A DNA stretch of 64,000 nt from Cordylochernes scorpioides (GCA_030710605.1 CP092874.1:21882264-21946263), one strand, 5' to 3'; shown: positions 52,201-56,110, numbered from the stretch's first letter. Notes: generated by a model from the sequence alone, not told the origin. Numbers and translations: made by a program.

Positions 52201-54688
52201 TAATCATACCAGAGACCTTTAGATCTTCAGTCGAACGCTCTCCCAAACTGATCTATTTGGGGTTAAACAGTAAGTAGAGTAACTGACCACTCTCCTATAC
52301 ATTTTCCCAACTCAGCTATTATATTAAAAAAAAAAAAAGATGCATAAAACTGGGATCGAACTAGGGACCTTTACCTTTAGATATTCAGTCTAACGCTCTC
52401 TTCCAAACTGATCTATTTGGGGTTACTCAGTAAGTAGAGTTAATGACCGCTCTCCTATACATTTTCCCAACTCAGCTATTTGGTGTTAAAAAAAAAAAGA
52501 TGCCGAAAACCGGAATTGAACCAGAGACTTTTAGATATTCAGTTTAACGCTTTCCCAAACTGAGCTATTTGGGATTACGGAGTAAAGAGAGTTACTAACC
52601 ACTCTCCTATACATTTTCCCAACTCAGCTATTATATTTAAAAAAAAAAAAAAGATGCCAGAAAACTGGAATCATACCAGAGACCTTTAGATCTTCAGTCT
52701 AACGCTCTCCCAAACTGATCTATTTGGGGTTAAACAGTAAGTAGAGTAACTGACCACTCTCCTATACATTTTCCCAACTCAGCTATTATATATATATTAA
52801 AAAAAAGATGCATAAAACTGGGATCGAACTAGGGACCTTTACCTTTAGATATTCAGTCTAACGCTCTCTCCCAAACTGAGCTATTTGGGGTTACTCAGTA
52901 AAGGAGAGTTACTAACCACTCTCCTATACAAAGACTAGGGATAAGCACAGAGAACGTAGTAGCCAGTACTAGAAGGTAAGACCTATGTAGCAGGTACTGT
53001 ACCTACCTTCCAACTGCTGCTGGCTACTGGAGAGCGAGACTTGGGACTCCTTCTCTTCCAACAAGGCCTCCTTCTCAGCCATCGTACCTGCTCTGGAACA
53101 TTCACCTGTTACAACATGTGAATACAAAAGAAAGAAAATTCGAACTAATTTCCTAAATTTTTGACTTATATATAGCTCACTTTGCATATTTTAAAACATT
53201 TTAGATGGGTTTATGCAAATCATTATATATAATAACAATTGATATAACTCCTATTTGTGAACTGCGTGTGATTTATCAATTACTCGAAAATCAATAATAT
53301 TTTGTACTATATCATTTGAGAGAAAAACAATTGCTTTATAATTAATTTATACCTAACTGGCCTTGTCCTTATTGTTTGCTGAATAGAATTGCTCGATGCA
53401 AATATTTATATAGAATTCTACTATCCTAAAAGCTTATGTTCATAGTTTACTTAACTACCATTATTACGCTTCCACCCTTCATTGTAGCATATATAATCAT
53501 AATACAGTATTAGTGCTCTGAAAAGCGGTGTGGTGCATTAAATTGGCTAAACCGCTGGGAGGGTTCACCACTGATGAGCCAAACTCTCCAAAACATTTTT
53601 CGTCGCATTAAGGACAATGGTAGGTTTGTTTATTTTGTAAAAGATACATCTGTGCTTAATAAAATCTTAACTCTGCTTTCAATCAGAAGTTTTGACCCAC
53701 TTTTTCCTCCCCGAGAACTACCGTTTAAATAGGCGTTTTGTCAACCTATTTATCCCATCAACAACATTCTAAGTTGAATAGAATTTTGGAGATATTGGTG
53801 AATAGTTCGTTGATATAATAACTTTGGTACAAAACTCATTATACCAGACATATATATAGTTGCGGACATATTTTATTCTTAGTTTTCTAAAAGTATTGCA
53901 GAATATATGTGCACTATTATTAATATCATTATTATCAAAAAATGTCAAAGCTTAGACGTTGTTCTTCCCCTTTGAGCTATAATTGTTTTAACAAAAATGT
54001 AATTAATAATTATTATTTATTAGTATTATAATGATAATATAAAATCTCATCAACGTGTTTATACATCACCATTTTCGAATCCCAAAATATGCTAATTTCG
54101 CGTTTTTGTGTGATAACTCACATATCTTTGGATCTCTGTAAACTATGACAGCGAGATTCTATTATTGATACCTTATTCTCTAACATTTCAGACAGATAGG
54201 TGTCATATAGTAACCTATAGCATTCTCTTTAATTTAATATATAGCGACATGTTTGAAGAACTTTTACGACCTATGTCACGACTTAATTCTTAGGAATCAC
54301 TAATATAGAGACCACAAAAAAGCTATCACATCAACACACTTCGACTAAATATCTTGTAATCTATATAAGATCTCAAATGGTACATAAATCTTCGTTATTC
54401 AGGCAAGTTATAGACAAGAAAGATGGTCTTACTTGATGAATACGTCCTCCATAGTGGCGATGGAGACGCCGAAGCTGGCTACTGGAAGCGATCCGTCGAC
54501 TCGTGCAGCTTCCAAACGGTCGAAGAGCGGTAGAAGCTGAGCTACAGGAGGGTCGCCTAGGTTGAAGACTATCTCAGCGGGATAGGAGGCGTCAAGTTTT
54601 GCCGCTGGTACGGCACGTAGGACCGCGCTCTGGACAGCATTCTCGGTGTCGGAGTCCGTCAATGCCACCCGTAGTCTGTAACCGGATT
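24529..54688 (-). CDS. ABCA-family lipid transporter, C-terminal half (gene span)
   Basis: Ten exons: 54433-54688, 53007-53092, 50954-51862, 43914-44039, 43635-43862, 37964-38436, 28793-28980, 26751-26924, 25005-25215, 24529-24708. All phases agree and total about 943 residues plus stop. Order: the end of the first ATPase linker ([13 protein letters not shown]), a linker, a long exon with the first helix of TMD2 and its large extracellular loop, further membrane helices, then NBD2 with Walker [12 protein letters not shown]-loop YVPQSD, signature SGGMKRK, Walker B LVFLDEPT and switch His (TSH). Family members are full transporters that move phospholipids or sterols across membranes. TMD1 and NBD1 should lie above 54688 but are not visible up to 64000. 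Subfamily (ABCA1/A3/A5-like) not resolved. Confidence 0.88.
24885..25000 (+). repeat. SINE 3' piece (family of 55690), 5'-truncated
   Basis: AAGGTTAGAAATAATCGTTA ... ACACATGCGGGATAATTTTC matches 55800-55915. The tRNA head is absent. The piece starts in the remains of a 'CAGTATAACTTCCCTGTAAA' MITE end and reaches to within a few bases of the ABCA exon donor at 25005. Confidence 0.7.
25005..25215 (-). CDS. ABCA exon, NBD2 C-terminal part
   Basis: 211 bp, acceptor TTGTTCAG, donor GTAGGT. Begins with the Ser codon after the switch His and reads [19 protein letters not shown], then [14 protein letters not shown], the conserved D-loop-distal region of ABCA NBD2. Confidence 0.87.
25330..25500. repeat. 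Foldback element ('AGACGCGTA' family)
   Basis: ATTCGAAACTATTTTAAACG ... GCCCTTACTGCAATGGAAAA with its complementary far end ending ACAGATGGCGCGCTAGTGCA. Related copies: 47110-47332, 61395-61582, 62015-62415. Confidence 0.65.
25505..26040. other. Intron sequence, little recognisable
   Basis: Two degraded pieces of the 41-kb TIR element (TCCCGTTAAAATAGACG near 25517; CCAGTCAAAATAGACTC near 25698) bracket otherwise unremarkable sequence. Confidence 0.4.
26041..26312. mobile_element. hAT-type MITE with 8-bp TSD
   Basis: Termini CAGGGGTGGCGAAC (26049) and GTTCGCCACCCCTG (ending 26304) are perfect 14-bp inverted repeats of the hAT CAGGGGT type. Flanks GCTTAGAG (26041-26048) and GTTTAGAG (26305-26312) form an 8-bp target duplication with one mismatch. 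Non-coding, 256 bp, with GCGGCCTT repeats inside. Confidence 0.85.
26594..26632 (+). repeat. (GA)n microsatellite
   Basis: About 19 uninterrupted GA units in the ABCA intron, just after an AT-rich repeat piece that also occurs at 11748-11780 and 12008-12140. Confidence 0.9.
26751..26924 (-). CDS. ABCA exon, signature and Walker B of NBD2
   Basis: 174 bp, acceptor GTGTTCCAG, donor GTCCGT. Encodes [19 protein letters not shown], the Walker B strand [17 protein letters not shown] (usually TGVDP or SGMDP) and TSHR with the switch histidine. The catalytic Glu and His are present, so ATPase competence is expected. Confidence 0.88.
27815..27935. repeat. Near-perfect palindrome
   Basis: ATGAAAATTAGTTCTATAAG GAATATCACCAGTTGTCAT and its complement are separated by an ATTTTATAATAATGGTGCG-like loop. 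A foldback element of about 110 bp in the ABCA intron. Confidence 0.7.
27936..28792. other. Intron, no exon or repeat recognised
   Basis: Open frames of 78-90 codons occur on the minus strand but have no domain or usable splice context. Confidence 0.35.
28793..28980 (-). CDS. ABCA exon, Q-loop region of NBD2
   Basis: 188 bp, donor GTACGT. Two in-frame acceptors are possible (TTCAG at 28981 or TTCCAG six bases in), differing by two residues. Encodes [20 protein letters not shown], with the Q-loop Gln, and LFARLRG. GC-richer than the surrounding intron. Confidence 0.87.
29205..29420 (+). repeat. Hairpin-family fragments
   Basis: 29205-29285 has AGGAAGGGCTCC...GCCCGAAATCTC...AATAAAGATTGAAGAACC, a hammerhead-like retroelement end. 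29318-29412 is the left half of the GGTTGGCG hairpin (AAAGACATATATTAGATC ... GGCTGAACGCCAACC). Confidence 0.6.
30264..30572 (-). repeat. 3' LTR of the Ty3/gypsy element
   Basis: 309 bp beginning TGTCATAATATATGCTC and ending in ACCACA on the minus strand (5'-TG...CA-3'). It includes a CT/GA microsatellite. Just upstream on that strand lies the purine-rich stretch CAACGGGGGCCATA, the probable polypurine tract. Confidence 0.88.
30573..31939 (-). other. 3' internal non-coding region of the Ty3/gypsy element
   Basis: About 1.37 kb between the pol stop and the 3' LTR. It contains a phrase repeated three to four times (GAGCGAGGGGAAACTTGCTT near 31690 and 31860, diverged at 31553 and 31750) and a second triple repeat of the form GACC-TTCGGGGTCGA (31163-31235). 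No open frame longer than 70 codons was credible. Confidence 0.7.
31940..35527 (-). CDS. pol: Pol polyprotein (protease, RT, RNase H, integrase)
   Basis: About 1195 codons without a stop. Protease active site LIDSGAN (D about 99); reverse transcriptase with LPFGFKSAP and catalytic YYDD (about 484-487); RNase H with [14 protein letters not shown] and SDHHALQWL; integrase zinc finger HRDFNH...CSVC; catalytic D in LDTISG, D in LTDRAPAF and E in NGLSERLN; C-terminal GPY/F module (FFSGPYEIL). Those catalytic residues are all present. The frame is +1 relative to gag and overlaps it by 167 bp, so the apparent start at 35527 is not a real initiator; expression probably needs frameshifting. Confidence 0.92.
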   Translation of the reverse strand: MADNTGTHSVSSEGPTSGLFGPLHLRSTASSNPKDRLGLQVSTRPQQRRAREKPSNASFGSRTPPKLNKPTCTLNQHMPVSAIILTPIIHSLKIPFLIDSGANVSIISLNQFEYIKNVNSFICSTPINNDVIIRTISSHAKPIGLVTLPIQFNNFNFNETFYILNSPLEHGILSIHVMQFLRLTIDFHNQLILQNSVPVPKHLYHFVCDLPTCKHGSRIITSNPKRPIIHSVNLGVDDFQPPREPYLQTTLSNIYQPSPECPSHPYNLISIPTSPCASRELMIKEFIEQRPELTIPYQQLLYSFKDIFSINKFNVLPLNITPVKLKIISDKVISLRPYRTPYAYQKEIQDQISQLLKHDIITPSSSPYSSPVTLVRKRDNTMRLCIDFRRVNELVPSDLHPLPLIETVLDNLSKARVFSTVDISNAYYQIPIAEESQPLLSFVTQQGQYNFKRLPFGFKSAPQIFERVITQLIHKHHLSFIAHYYDDFVIFSDSSEQHLTHLRLFFKFCLEENLQLNLKKCNFYQNEIDFLGYHITAGTYTPNIKNTEIINAIRTPINVKTLQSFLGAVNVYHKFIPEYARLRHPLNQLLKKNAKWLWSPNCQQAFDKLKQHLATQPVLHLFQEGLPCQVYCDASTQGIAGVLKQVHPDGNIYPVKYYSRALRSYERNYTISELECLAIVECVDKFRVYLLGTRFVIYSDHHALQWLKTIKDPTGRLFRWSLRLSAYDYEVKYLKGSRQYEADLLSRNPFCGFLSTGQIKDHQGELRRDTRYILNDKDLMTIIRRGVTKIIVPPSLRGTLLQRAHRDFNHPGISQMTRLIAAQYYWDGMTNDIRTHVRTCSVCQLVKPPKGPIYGELGQLPPAVLPYELVSLDTISGFAKYGNSQTCLHVVVDHATRYAWAFPSRSTSILTYTQVIKKVMQFGSPKRLLTDRAPAFTSPKFRRFLIRHNIGQLLTTSNNPQANGLSERLNATITGKLKLLRLQQPKTAWTKLLPQVLQAYNHTPHSVTGFPPSYLLLGSFPLQLSEHVQNYPKIDDARELAYQRTHERHLRDKARFDQTHRASDFEVGDLVLAKTYHHPDTGKLAPFFSGPYEILEIISPQIVRINRSNRPLSRETDTIHVNKLKHYTENEQFISPPVNDRDQPKNTFNFPYKHFNHTLIHTTTAINSRKQHDYTYNQDDQRYLNHLSPEIFTNY
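35361..36194 (-). CDS. gag: Gag protein with one zinc knuckle
   Basis: 277 residues from ATG at 36194. The helical capsid-like region contains [16 protein letters not shown] and [14 protein letters not shown] single CCHC knuckle ([13 protein letters not shown], about residues 218-230) is followed by a basic Gln/Arg tail. It binds the element's RNA and forms its particle. Its 3' end overlaps the pol frame. Confidence 0.88.
   Translation of the reverse strand: MIEQTHNQVPQEPTTDATVAAFLRTLTLCLDQLLNRESEEAITYDGDEPAAHFFSQLESQPNFHNLEPARQARKALSSLRGEPRKIAQDLALLNKTYEEVKESLCAVYPRRPSFTLQEFYELKCTSMAEIETYYKNKVRIGLAINLPKSAIVQALSNGVPRNYGNLLKMAQPSGPEEWLCLAQQLTYEGDNTSTKAAQQRSPRQSRAPSTTVDKTPPYPCRYCGGQHWHAQCQQRGPYQRTFRTFTPAVHSVEQPQRSTGPAGVYETAATTSSGETK
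36278..36585 (-). repeat. 5' LTR of the Ty3/gypsy element
   Basis: 308 bp, matching the 3' LTR except at the CT run (36516-36535). The sequence just inside on the minus strand, TTGAAAAGTCGACAGG, is where a primer-binding site belongs; it does not start with the usual TGG, so the priming tRNA is not identified. Confidence 0.88.
36592..36842. mobile_element. Tigger-like MITE
   Basis: Inverted termini ACCAATACCTCGCTTTGCG (left) and ACCCATACCTCGTTTTGCG (right, complement), about 250 bp, with repeated GCGTCG words. The ends match the Tigger/pogo pattern (xATACCTCG). The same element in the opposite orientation is at 50487-50785. Confidence 0.75.
37055..37170 (+). repeat. Right half of the GGTTGGCG hairpin family
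   Basis: CCTTAATAAAGGTTGGCGTT, CAGCCAACCGAAATATTGG and AATATATGCCTTTTTATTAT. It shows the GAA-ATAT-T arrangement discussed in the findings. Confidence 0.65.
37171..37963. other. Intron, no repeat recognised
   Basis: Only short AT-rich open frames. No exon with both splice sites. Confidence 0.35.
37964..38436 (-). CDS. ABCA exon, last TM helix and Walker A of NBD2
   Basis: 473 bp, acceptor GTGGTTACAG, donor GTACCT, ending in phase 0. It encodes a membrane segment ([19 protein letters not shown]), a charged stretch with an RRRR motif and acidic cluster, [17 protein letters not shown], and the P-loop [19 protein letters not shown]. Confidence 0.88.
38640..38990 (+). repeat. Possible solo LTR or promoter-type repeat
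   Basis: Two tandem copies of a ~58-bp unit (GTTATGTACCTAAGC-CCGATAG) lead into GCCATCTTGAGGGG and, further on, a stretch ending ATTACTGTGACA followed by ATATTGAACAAATTCG. A related 3' part occurs at 42190-42245. The TG...CA limits could be about 38665-38964, but no second copy proves it. Confidence 0.35.
39100..39602 (+). repeat. tRNA-Gly SINE family, second copy
   Basis: Same module order as the reverse of 14270-14595: CAGTTACGAGCGTCATG, CTCCTATTGGTTGGCTACGA, a C14-type run, GGCGCCAATATATAATTG, and the end CGTTGCCCGGGTCATTCGGC then TAGTATG. The tRNA block has been replaced by unrelated sequence. Confidence 0.65.
39638..39755 (+). repeat. Right end of the minisatellite element
   Basis: GATGAGAGTGACAGGAGG, TCAGGAGTTAAATAAATTA and AATCAACTTCCAACCAAAAA match 3415-3495, with essentially no internal array. 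Confidence 0.7.
39765..39965 (+). repeat. GC-rich headed repeat (pair with 44644-44940)
   Basis: CGCGCATGCGCG ... GGCATCCGTAACTTTTGACA ... GGGACTTAATAAAAAG ... CAGCGGCCTTCACAAGC parallels 44770-44940 (GGGCGGCATCCGGGACTC ... GGGGCTTTAAATAAATAA ... CAGTGGCCTTTCCACAAGC). Possibly an LTR or pol II promoter-bearing element. Confidence 0.5.
40145..40372. repeat. Long near-perfect palindrome with no loop
   Basis: Arms of about 100 bp meet at GAGAGGGCCTCTC (about 40248). Each arm holds ATTCATTAAATCATATCATT, GCAGTAAGGTCTGTAGAG, an A/T homopolymer of 24-29 and GAAACGCATTGCCAGTAAA. Looks like a recent foldback duplication. Confidence 0.85.
40375..40955. other. AT-rich intron, nothing recognised
   Basis: No open frame or repeat of note. 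Confidence 0.3.
40961..41173. mobile_element. MITE with 34-bp terminal inverted repeats
   Basis: Left AGACAAAGGTCGCCTCTCCC-GTCAAAATAGACGT and right ACGTCTATTTTGACTGGAGA-GGCGACCTTTGTCT are inverted with a few mismatches. The interior has CATGGTCTCTAGGTGGACGC. Diverged relatives at 1190-1415 and 25517-25710. Confidence 0.75.
41255..41585 (+). repeat. 'GGCGAAACC' repeat family copy
   Basis: Contains a short frame, [19 protein letters not shown], also present at 50165-50404 (minus) and 59385-59654 (plus). It ends TTGCATCGAGCAATGCTCTT and GACAAGGCC. The shared frame may only reflect sequence identity. Confidence 0.65.
41838..41935 (+). repeat. Left half of the GGTTGGCG hairpin family
   Basis: TTAATTAAAAAGACATATAT ... 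GGCTGAATGCCAACCTTT. Its right-half partner lies at 42361-42480, with about 430 bp between, including a Penelope-like fragment at 42265-42365. Confidence 0.6.
41936..42480. repeat. Spacer with Penelope-like fragment and hairpin right half
   Basis: 42010-42245 is unassigned but carries CTATAAATACCCC, a TATA-like box, and CGCGACAATATTAAACAG, similar to 38963. 42268-42365 is a truncated Penelope-like arm. 42361-42480 is the GGTTGGCG right half (CCTTGATAAAGGTTGGCGT). Confidence 0.5.
42500..43380. other. Intron, nothing recognised
   Basis: AT-rich with short low-complexity runs. 43225-43300 has a weak 'GGCGAAACC' family match. Confidence 0.3.
43383..43515 (+). repeat. SINE 3' piece (family of 55690), 5'-truncated
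   Basis: CACAATTCATCCTTTCATAC ... GCGGGATAATTTTCAAATG ... CGTTTTACAA, same truncation style as 24885 and 48250. Confidence 0.7.
43635..43862 (-). CDS. ABCA exon, TMD2 helices
   Basis: 228 bp, acceptor TATTGATAG, donor GTACTA (weak but phase-correct). Encodes [20 protein letters not shown], then hydrophobic [18 protein letters not shown] and [15 protein letters not shown], an extracellular cysteine-rich segment. Confidence 0.82.
43914..44039 (-). CDS. ABCA exon, TMD2 helix
   Basis: 126 bp, missed by simple frame searches. Acceptor GTACCGCAG, donor GTGAGT. Translation begins [20 protein letters not shown] and ends [12 protein letters not shown], hydrophobic with the ABCA motif of small residues ([11 protein letters not shown]). 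Phases fit both neighbouring exons. Confidence 0.85.
44640..44945 (+). repeat. GC-rich headed repeat (pair with 39765)
   Basis: See 39765-39965. Upstream part has two GC-rich units (AGCGAGCGCGGACAAAGC and GGCAAGCGCGAGCTGGG) each followed by TCACTACxCAT. Two short frames overlap it on both strands and are not called. Confidence 0.5.
45000..45350. repeat. MITE fragment and 'GGCGAAACC' family fragment
   Basis: 45000-45105 is the left part of a 'CAGTAGAACCTC' MITE (GTACATCCTCTCTGTAAAAA). 45115-45345 matches the 50-kb family, minus-like orientation (AGCGAGACAGCTGGGAAAGT). Confidence 0.55.
45590..45716 (+). repeat. Left part of a Penelope-like hairpin, split by a transposon
   Basis: ACACAATAAGACCAAATCCG and GATTATAGATTATAAACACA pieces continue after the DNA transposon at 47046 (TAATTAGACCAAATCTGAAT), so the 45717-47045 element inserted into this hairpin copy. 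Confidence 0.7.
45714..47048 (-). mobile_element. DNA transposon with ~150-bp TIRs and TAA target duplication
   Basis: Left terminal repeat 45717-45860 and right 46892-47045 are inverted and about 85-90% alike by eye (CACTGGTCAACAAG / CACAGGTCTACAAA; shared TTTGCACAAGAGAACCTGAT, CTTTTCATGCTGAACTCAAA, TTAGTATTGGGATAAATAC). TAA at 45714-45716 and 47046-47048 fits a 3-bp duplication: removing the element restores the host hairpin sequence. The interior is almost filled by the minus-strand frame at 46161-46880. Superfamily not recognised. Confidence 0.8.
46120..46880 (-). pseudogene. Transposase-like protein, frameshifted C-terminus
   Basis: The 239-codon frame from ATG at 46880 resembles a protein family I remember as uncharacterised multi-copy proteins in arthropods and hydra: [20 protein letters not shown] (a CxxC pair), [52 protein letters not shown] and GAVSDEHGE. 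After GAVSDEHGE the frame is broken; the expected continuation reads in another frame (46120-46220: RYQGKWSP, then [10 protein letters not shown]). The N-terminal part of the family also seems missing. Its place between long inverted repeats makes a transposase role likely, but no catalytic triad can be assigned with confidence. Confidence 0.7.
47108..47335. repeat. Foldback element ('AGACGCGTA' family)
   Basis: AAACTATTATAGACGCGTAT ... TACTGCAATGGAAAAATTAA, loop GAAGGGCCTGGCTGATG, then the complement, ending ACAGATGGCGCGCTAATGCA. The arms are about 75 bp. Confidence 0.75.
47338..47496 (+). repeat. Penelope-like hairpin copy
   Basis: Long terminus ACACACAATTTGGATTATAG at left, GTAATAACATTATTAC centre, right end CTTATTACCTTGTG. 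It runs directly into the next element at 47497. Confidence 0.65.
47497..48210 (+). repeat. 'CTAG...CCCGGG' element, long copy
   Basis: Starts CTAGCGGATGTACCCGGCTT and CGCTCGGGTTTTACCCGAG, ends TATAGAGTACAGACAGACAT then TTTTATATATATAG. Inside, 47625-47735 has pogo-like words (TCGATAAAGTGAACATTTTT, CTCGATAAGTTGAATAAAAT), also seen at 58630-58740. Confidence 0.6.
48250..48400 (+). repeat. SINE 3' piece (family of 55690), 5'-truncated
   Basis: CATCACTCTTCACAATTCAT ... AGAAACACATGCGGCATAAT. Preceded by GGACACTTTATTTTACG, which matches the base just after the tRNA head of the 55690 copy. Confidence 0.7.
48640..48840. repeat. Hairpin family with GAA-ATAT-C motif
   Basis: Arms AATAAGGCTTATTTTGGATT / complement, then AATCCGATATTTCGATGGAC / complement around GGTACGGCAAAATACC. 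The right arm reads GATGG..CCATC then GAAATATC, parallel to the other hairpin families. Confidence 0.75.
49000..49245. repeat. ~62-bp tandem repeat, 3.5 copies
   Basis: Each unit has ATACTTCC(T/G)GxCAAG, CGGACGTATxTGxTxAC and GAAGTxAxAxxAGTCGA. The open frames on the minus strand follow from the repeat. The adjoining 49245-49680 segment (ACCAATCAGAAAGTATTCCC ... CGTAACGATATTGTCACA) may be the rest of a solo LTR-like element, but no partner was found. Confidence 0.55.
49889..50466 (-). repeat. Two identical ~203-bp copies of the 'GGCGAAACC' family
   Basis: 49890-50092 and 50264-50466 read identically by eye from TTAGAGCTCTGAGAAGCGGT to TGGCGCGTTATTGCTTTGTG. Between them lies the part ending CTTGAAAACCATTTCTAAG. 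Such identity means a recent duplication. Each copy has GGGAGGG...CCCTCCC around CACTGATGAGCC. Confidence 0.8.
50487..50785. mobile_element. Tigger-like MITE, reverse orientation
   Basis: Starts CACCCATACCTCGCTTTGCG and ends CGCAAAGCGAGGTATTGGTG. Same interior as 36592-36842, with an A18 run and GACTCGAATCCAAAACAACG. Confidence 0.75.
50954..51862 (-). CDS. ABCA exon, TMD2 start and large extracellular loop
   Basis: 909-bp exon, acceptor GTGCTCCCCAG, donor GTAAGA. Reads [19 protein letters not shown], the first TMD2 helix ([20 protein letters not shown]), an extracellular domain of about 170 residues, then helices around [20 protein letters not shown] and [20 protein letters not shown], ending KPDVMG. 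An unusually large single exon for this family. Confidence 0.87.
51983..52892 (-). repeat. Tandem array of tRNA-Phe-like units, ~153 bp each
   Basis: Five or six units, at about 52036-52112, 52187-52264, 52340-52433, 52499-52574, 52652-52730 and 52806-52892, read on the minus strand as degenerate tRNA-Phe: ATAGATCAGTTTGGGAGAG, then GCGTTxGACTGAAGATCTAA (anticodon GAA) and AGGTCTCTGG. Between them are a poly(A) run and a second, shorter D-arm-like piece (CAACTCAGCTATT on the plus strand). Acceptor stems are decayed. A half unit is at 51983-52026. The array sits in an ABCA intron. Confidence 0.8.
53007..53092 (-). CDS. ABCA linker exon
   Basis: 86 bp, acceptor AATGTTCCAG, donor GTAGGT; one base completes a Lys codon and one base is left over. 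Encodes [20 protein letters not shown] and a Ser/Gln run, a polar cytoplasmic linker between NBD1 and TMD2. The only acceptor that avoids an in-frame stop was chosen. Confidence 0.75.
53340..53650 (-). repeat. 'GGCGAAACC' repeat family copy, diverged
   Basis: ACTGGCCTTGTCCTTATTGT ... TTGGCTAAACCGCTGGGAGG ... CACTGATGAGCCAAACTCTC. Same order as at 50 kb but with several substitutions. Confidence 0.65.
53655..54432. other. Intron, nothing recognised
   Basis: AT-rich sequence without open frames or repeats I recognise. Confidence 0.3.
54433..54688 (-). CDS. ABCA exon, end of NBD1 regulatory region
   Basis: 256 bp, acceptor GATTTTTCCAG, donor GTAAGA. Encodes [40 protein letters not shown] and [16 protein letters not shown], the conserved ABCA block after NBD1. 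It is the first exon of this gene in the window on the 5' side. Its first codon is split, so an upstream exon must exist. Confidence 0.83.
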
Positions 54689-54699
54689 CTGGAAAAATC

Positions 54700-55560
54700 A
54701 CAGAGAGGCCATAGTTTAGGGTATTTACCTAGGAATGTTTTTATGTAGGTGGAGATTTTGAGATTAAAACCACTTTATTGACTTCTAGTAGATACAAAGA
54801 ATACTTATAGATATCAACAAAAGAATTTATACAACAAAAATATATGTGGTGAGGTATCCAGTCGACTTAATCTATGGTGTGCGATCCTGTCGACTCTCGC
54901 TATACTGTGGTAACCGAGGGTCTCTCGCTGTGTGTGGTAACCGAGAGGGGTAAACCTGTAGTAACCGAGAGGGACAGTCAGGGCGTGGAGAGTTTTCCAG
55001 TACCTCTCTGCACCTTGGGAGACCTTTAACAGTTCTCACAGAGTACAGGTAGTCGTGGTCGAGGCAGGGTGGAAAGCTTGGGAATGTCCACACAAAAAAC
55101 GAAGACACAGTTGCACTAAGAAAGTTCCGTGAACAGATAAAAGTCGAGCTAAGCAGCGAAAGATGGAGAGATAAGAAGTTTTCTTACTGATCTACATGGT
55201 CGATGAGGAGGACCTTGGTGACAACCGACGAGGGCTCCCGGTGATGGTGAAGTGACTATATTTTCGGCAAGGGCGGAGGTCTTATATATCTATGCCGAGA
55301 GAGGAAGTATTTACTTTCAGCGGGGTTGTTGGTTTAAATTACCATATATATTTACATCAACACGAAGCCTTCTCCGATGGGACGTCAAATTAAGCCACCC
55401 TGAATTTGGATAGACCTTTGGTTATAATGGAGTTTTCTTCTCTAACATGTTTAGCTGCCATGTTGAGGAATTTGCAGAGAATGATGGCTGGAGACAGAGA
55501 TAAATTGAGATTGAAAATAATTTTATTACATCGTTCATATATAAGGTTATATAATACATA
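54700..55560. other. Intron with short GGTAACCGAG repeats
   Basis: 54905-54985 has three copies of GGTAACCGAG(A/G)G. The 78-codon frame over it has no domain. No ABCA NBD1 exon was found here. Confidence 0.35.
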
Positions 55561-55569
55561 ATACAATAT

Positions 55570-55665
55570 AATGCGGCTTATGGTTGTAAAACGACATTTG
55601 AAAATTATCCCGCATGTGTTTCTTTTAAACGATAAAATCGAAATTTATTATATTTATTTTATATA
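55570..55665 (-). repeat. SINE 3' piece in inverted orientation
   Basis: TTGTAAAACGACATTTGAAA ... TATCCCGCATGTGTTTC is the reverse of the tail at 55880-55915, placed just before the full SINE, giving an inverted pair. Confidence 0.65.
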
Positions 55666-55689
55666 TAAAATCTACGAACGGAAAAATAA

Positions 55690-55925
55690 GTCCAGGGTAG
55701 CCTAGTGGACATGGCATCTGCCCGGTAAGCGGAACACTGTGGGTTTGATTCCCATCCCTGGACACTTTTATTTTTTCATTTATCATTACTCTTCACAATT
55801 CATCCTTTCATACTTCATCCCTAAGGTTGGAAATAATCGTTATTTCTCCTTAAAAATAAATTTCGATTTTTCGTTTAAAAGAAACACATGCGGGATAATT
55901 TTCAAATGTAGTTATATAATACAAT
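55690..55925 (+). repeat. tRNA-headed SINE, full length
   Basis: A 73-nt tRNA-like head (55691-55763), then a body (TTTCATTTATCATTACTC, CATCCCTAAGGTTGGAAATA, ATTTCGATTTTTCG) and end GCGGGATAATTTTCAAATG. Truncated relatives at 24885, 43383, 48250 and 55570 all keep the 3' end, as expected for reverse transcription from the 3' side. Confidence 0.8.
55691..55763 (+). pseudogene. tRNA-like SINE head, foldable cloverleaf
   Basis: Acceptor TCCAGGG/CCCTGGA pairs perfectly, D stem GCC/GGC, anticodon stem TCTGC/GCGGA with loop CCGGTAA, T arm GTGGG TTTGATT CCCAT. The loop would give anticodon GGT, which eukaryotic nuclear tRNA-Thr does not normally use, and position 33 is C instead of U. With the attached SINE body it is best read as a pol III promoter. 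Confidence 0.7.
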
Positions 55926-55977
55926 ATATAATTAATAAATATGAACAAATAAGTATAAAATTAGTGTATATGTATAT

Positions 55978-56110
55978 ATACTAGCGGATGTGTACCCGGC
56001 TTCGCCCGGGTTTTATCCAAGTCAAAGTTTGCCTAACGAATATTATTGATAATCATATTCCGGAACACACAGAATATTATGATATTAATAATATTCGTTA
56101 CATTATATAT
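55978..56110 (+). repeat. 'CTAG...CCCGGG' element, 5' piece
   Basis: CTAGCGGATGTGTACCCGGC, TTCGCCCGGGTTTTATCC. Its 3' end is not found. Confidence 0.55.

Noticed and set aside
54872..55108. 78-codon minus-strand frame as a further ABCA exon
   Set aside because: The translation is Pro/Arg-rich without ABCA motifs and no phase-compatible splice borders were found.
55691..55763. A functional nuclear tRNA gene
   Set aside because: The fold is good, but the anticodon would be GGT with C33, and the head is followed by a repeat body with several truncated copies in the window.
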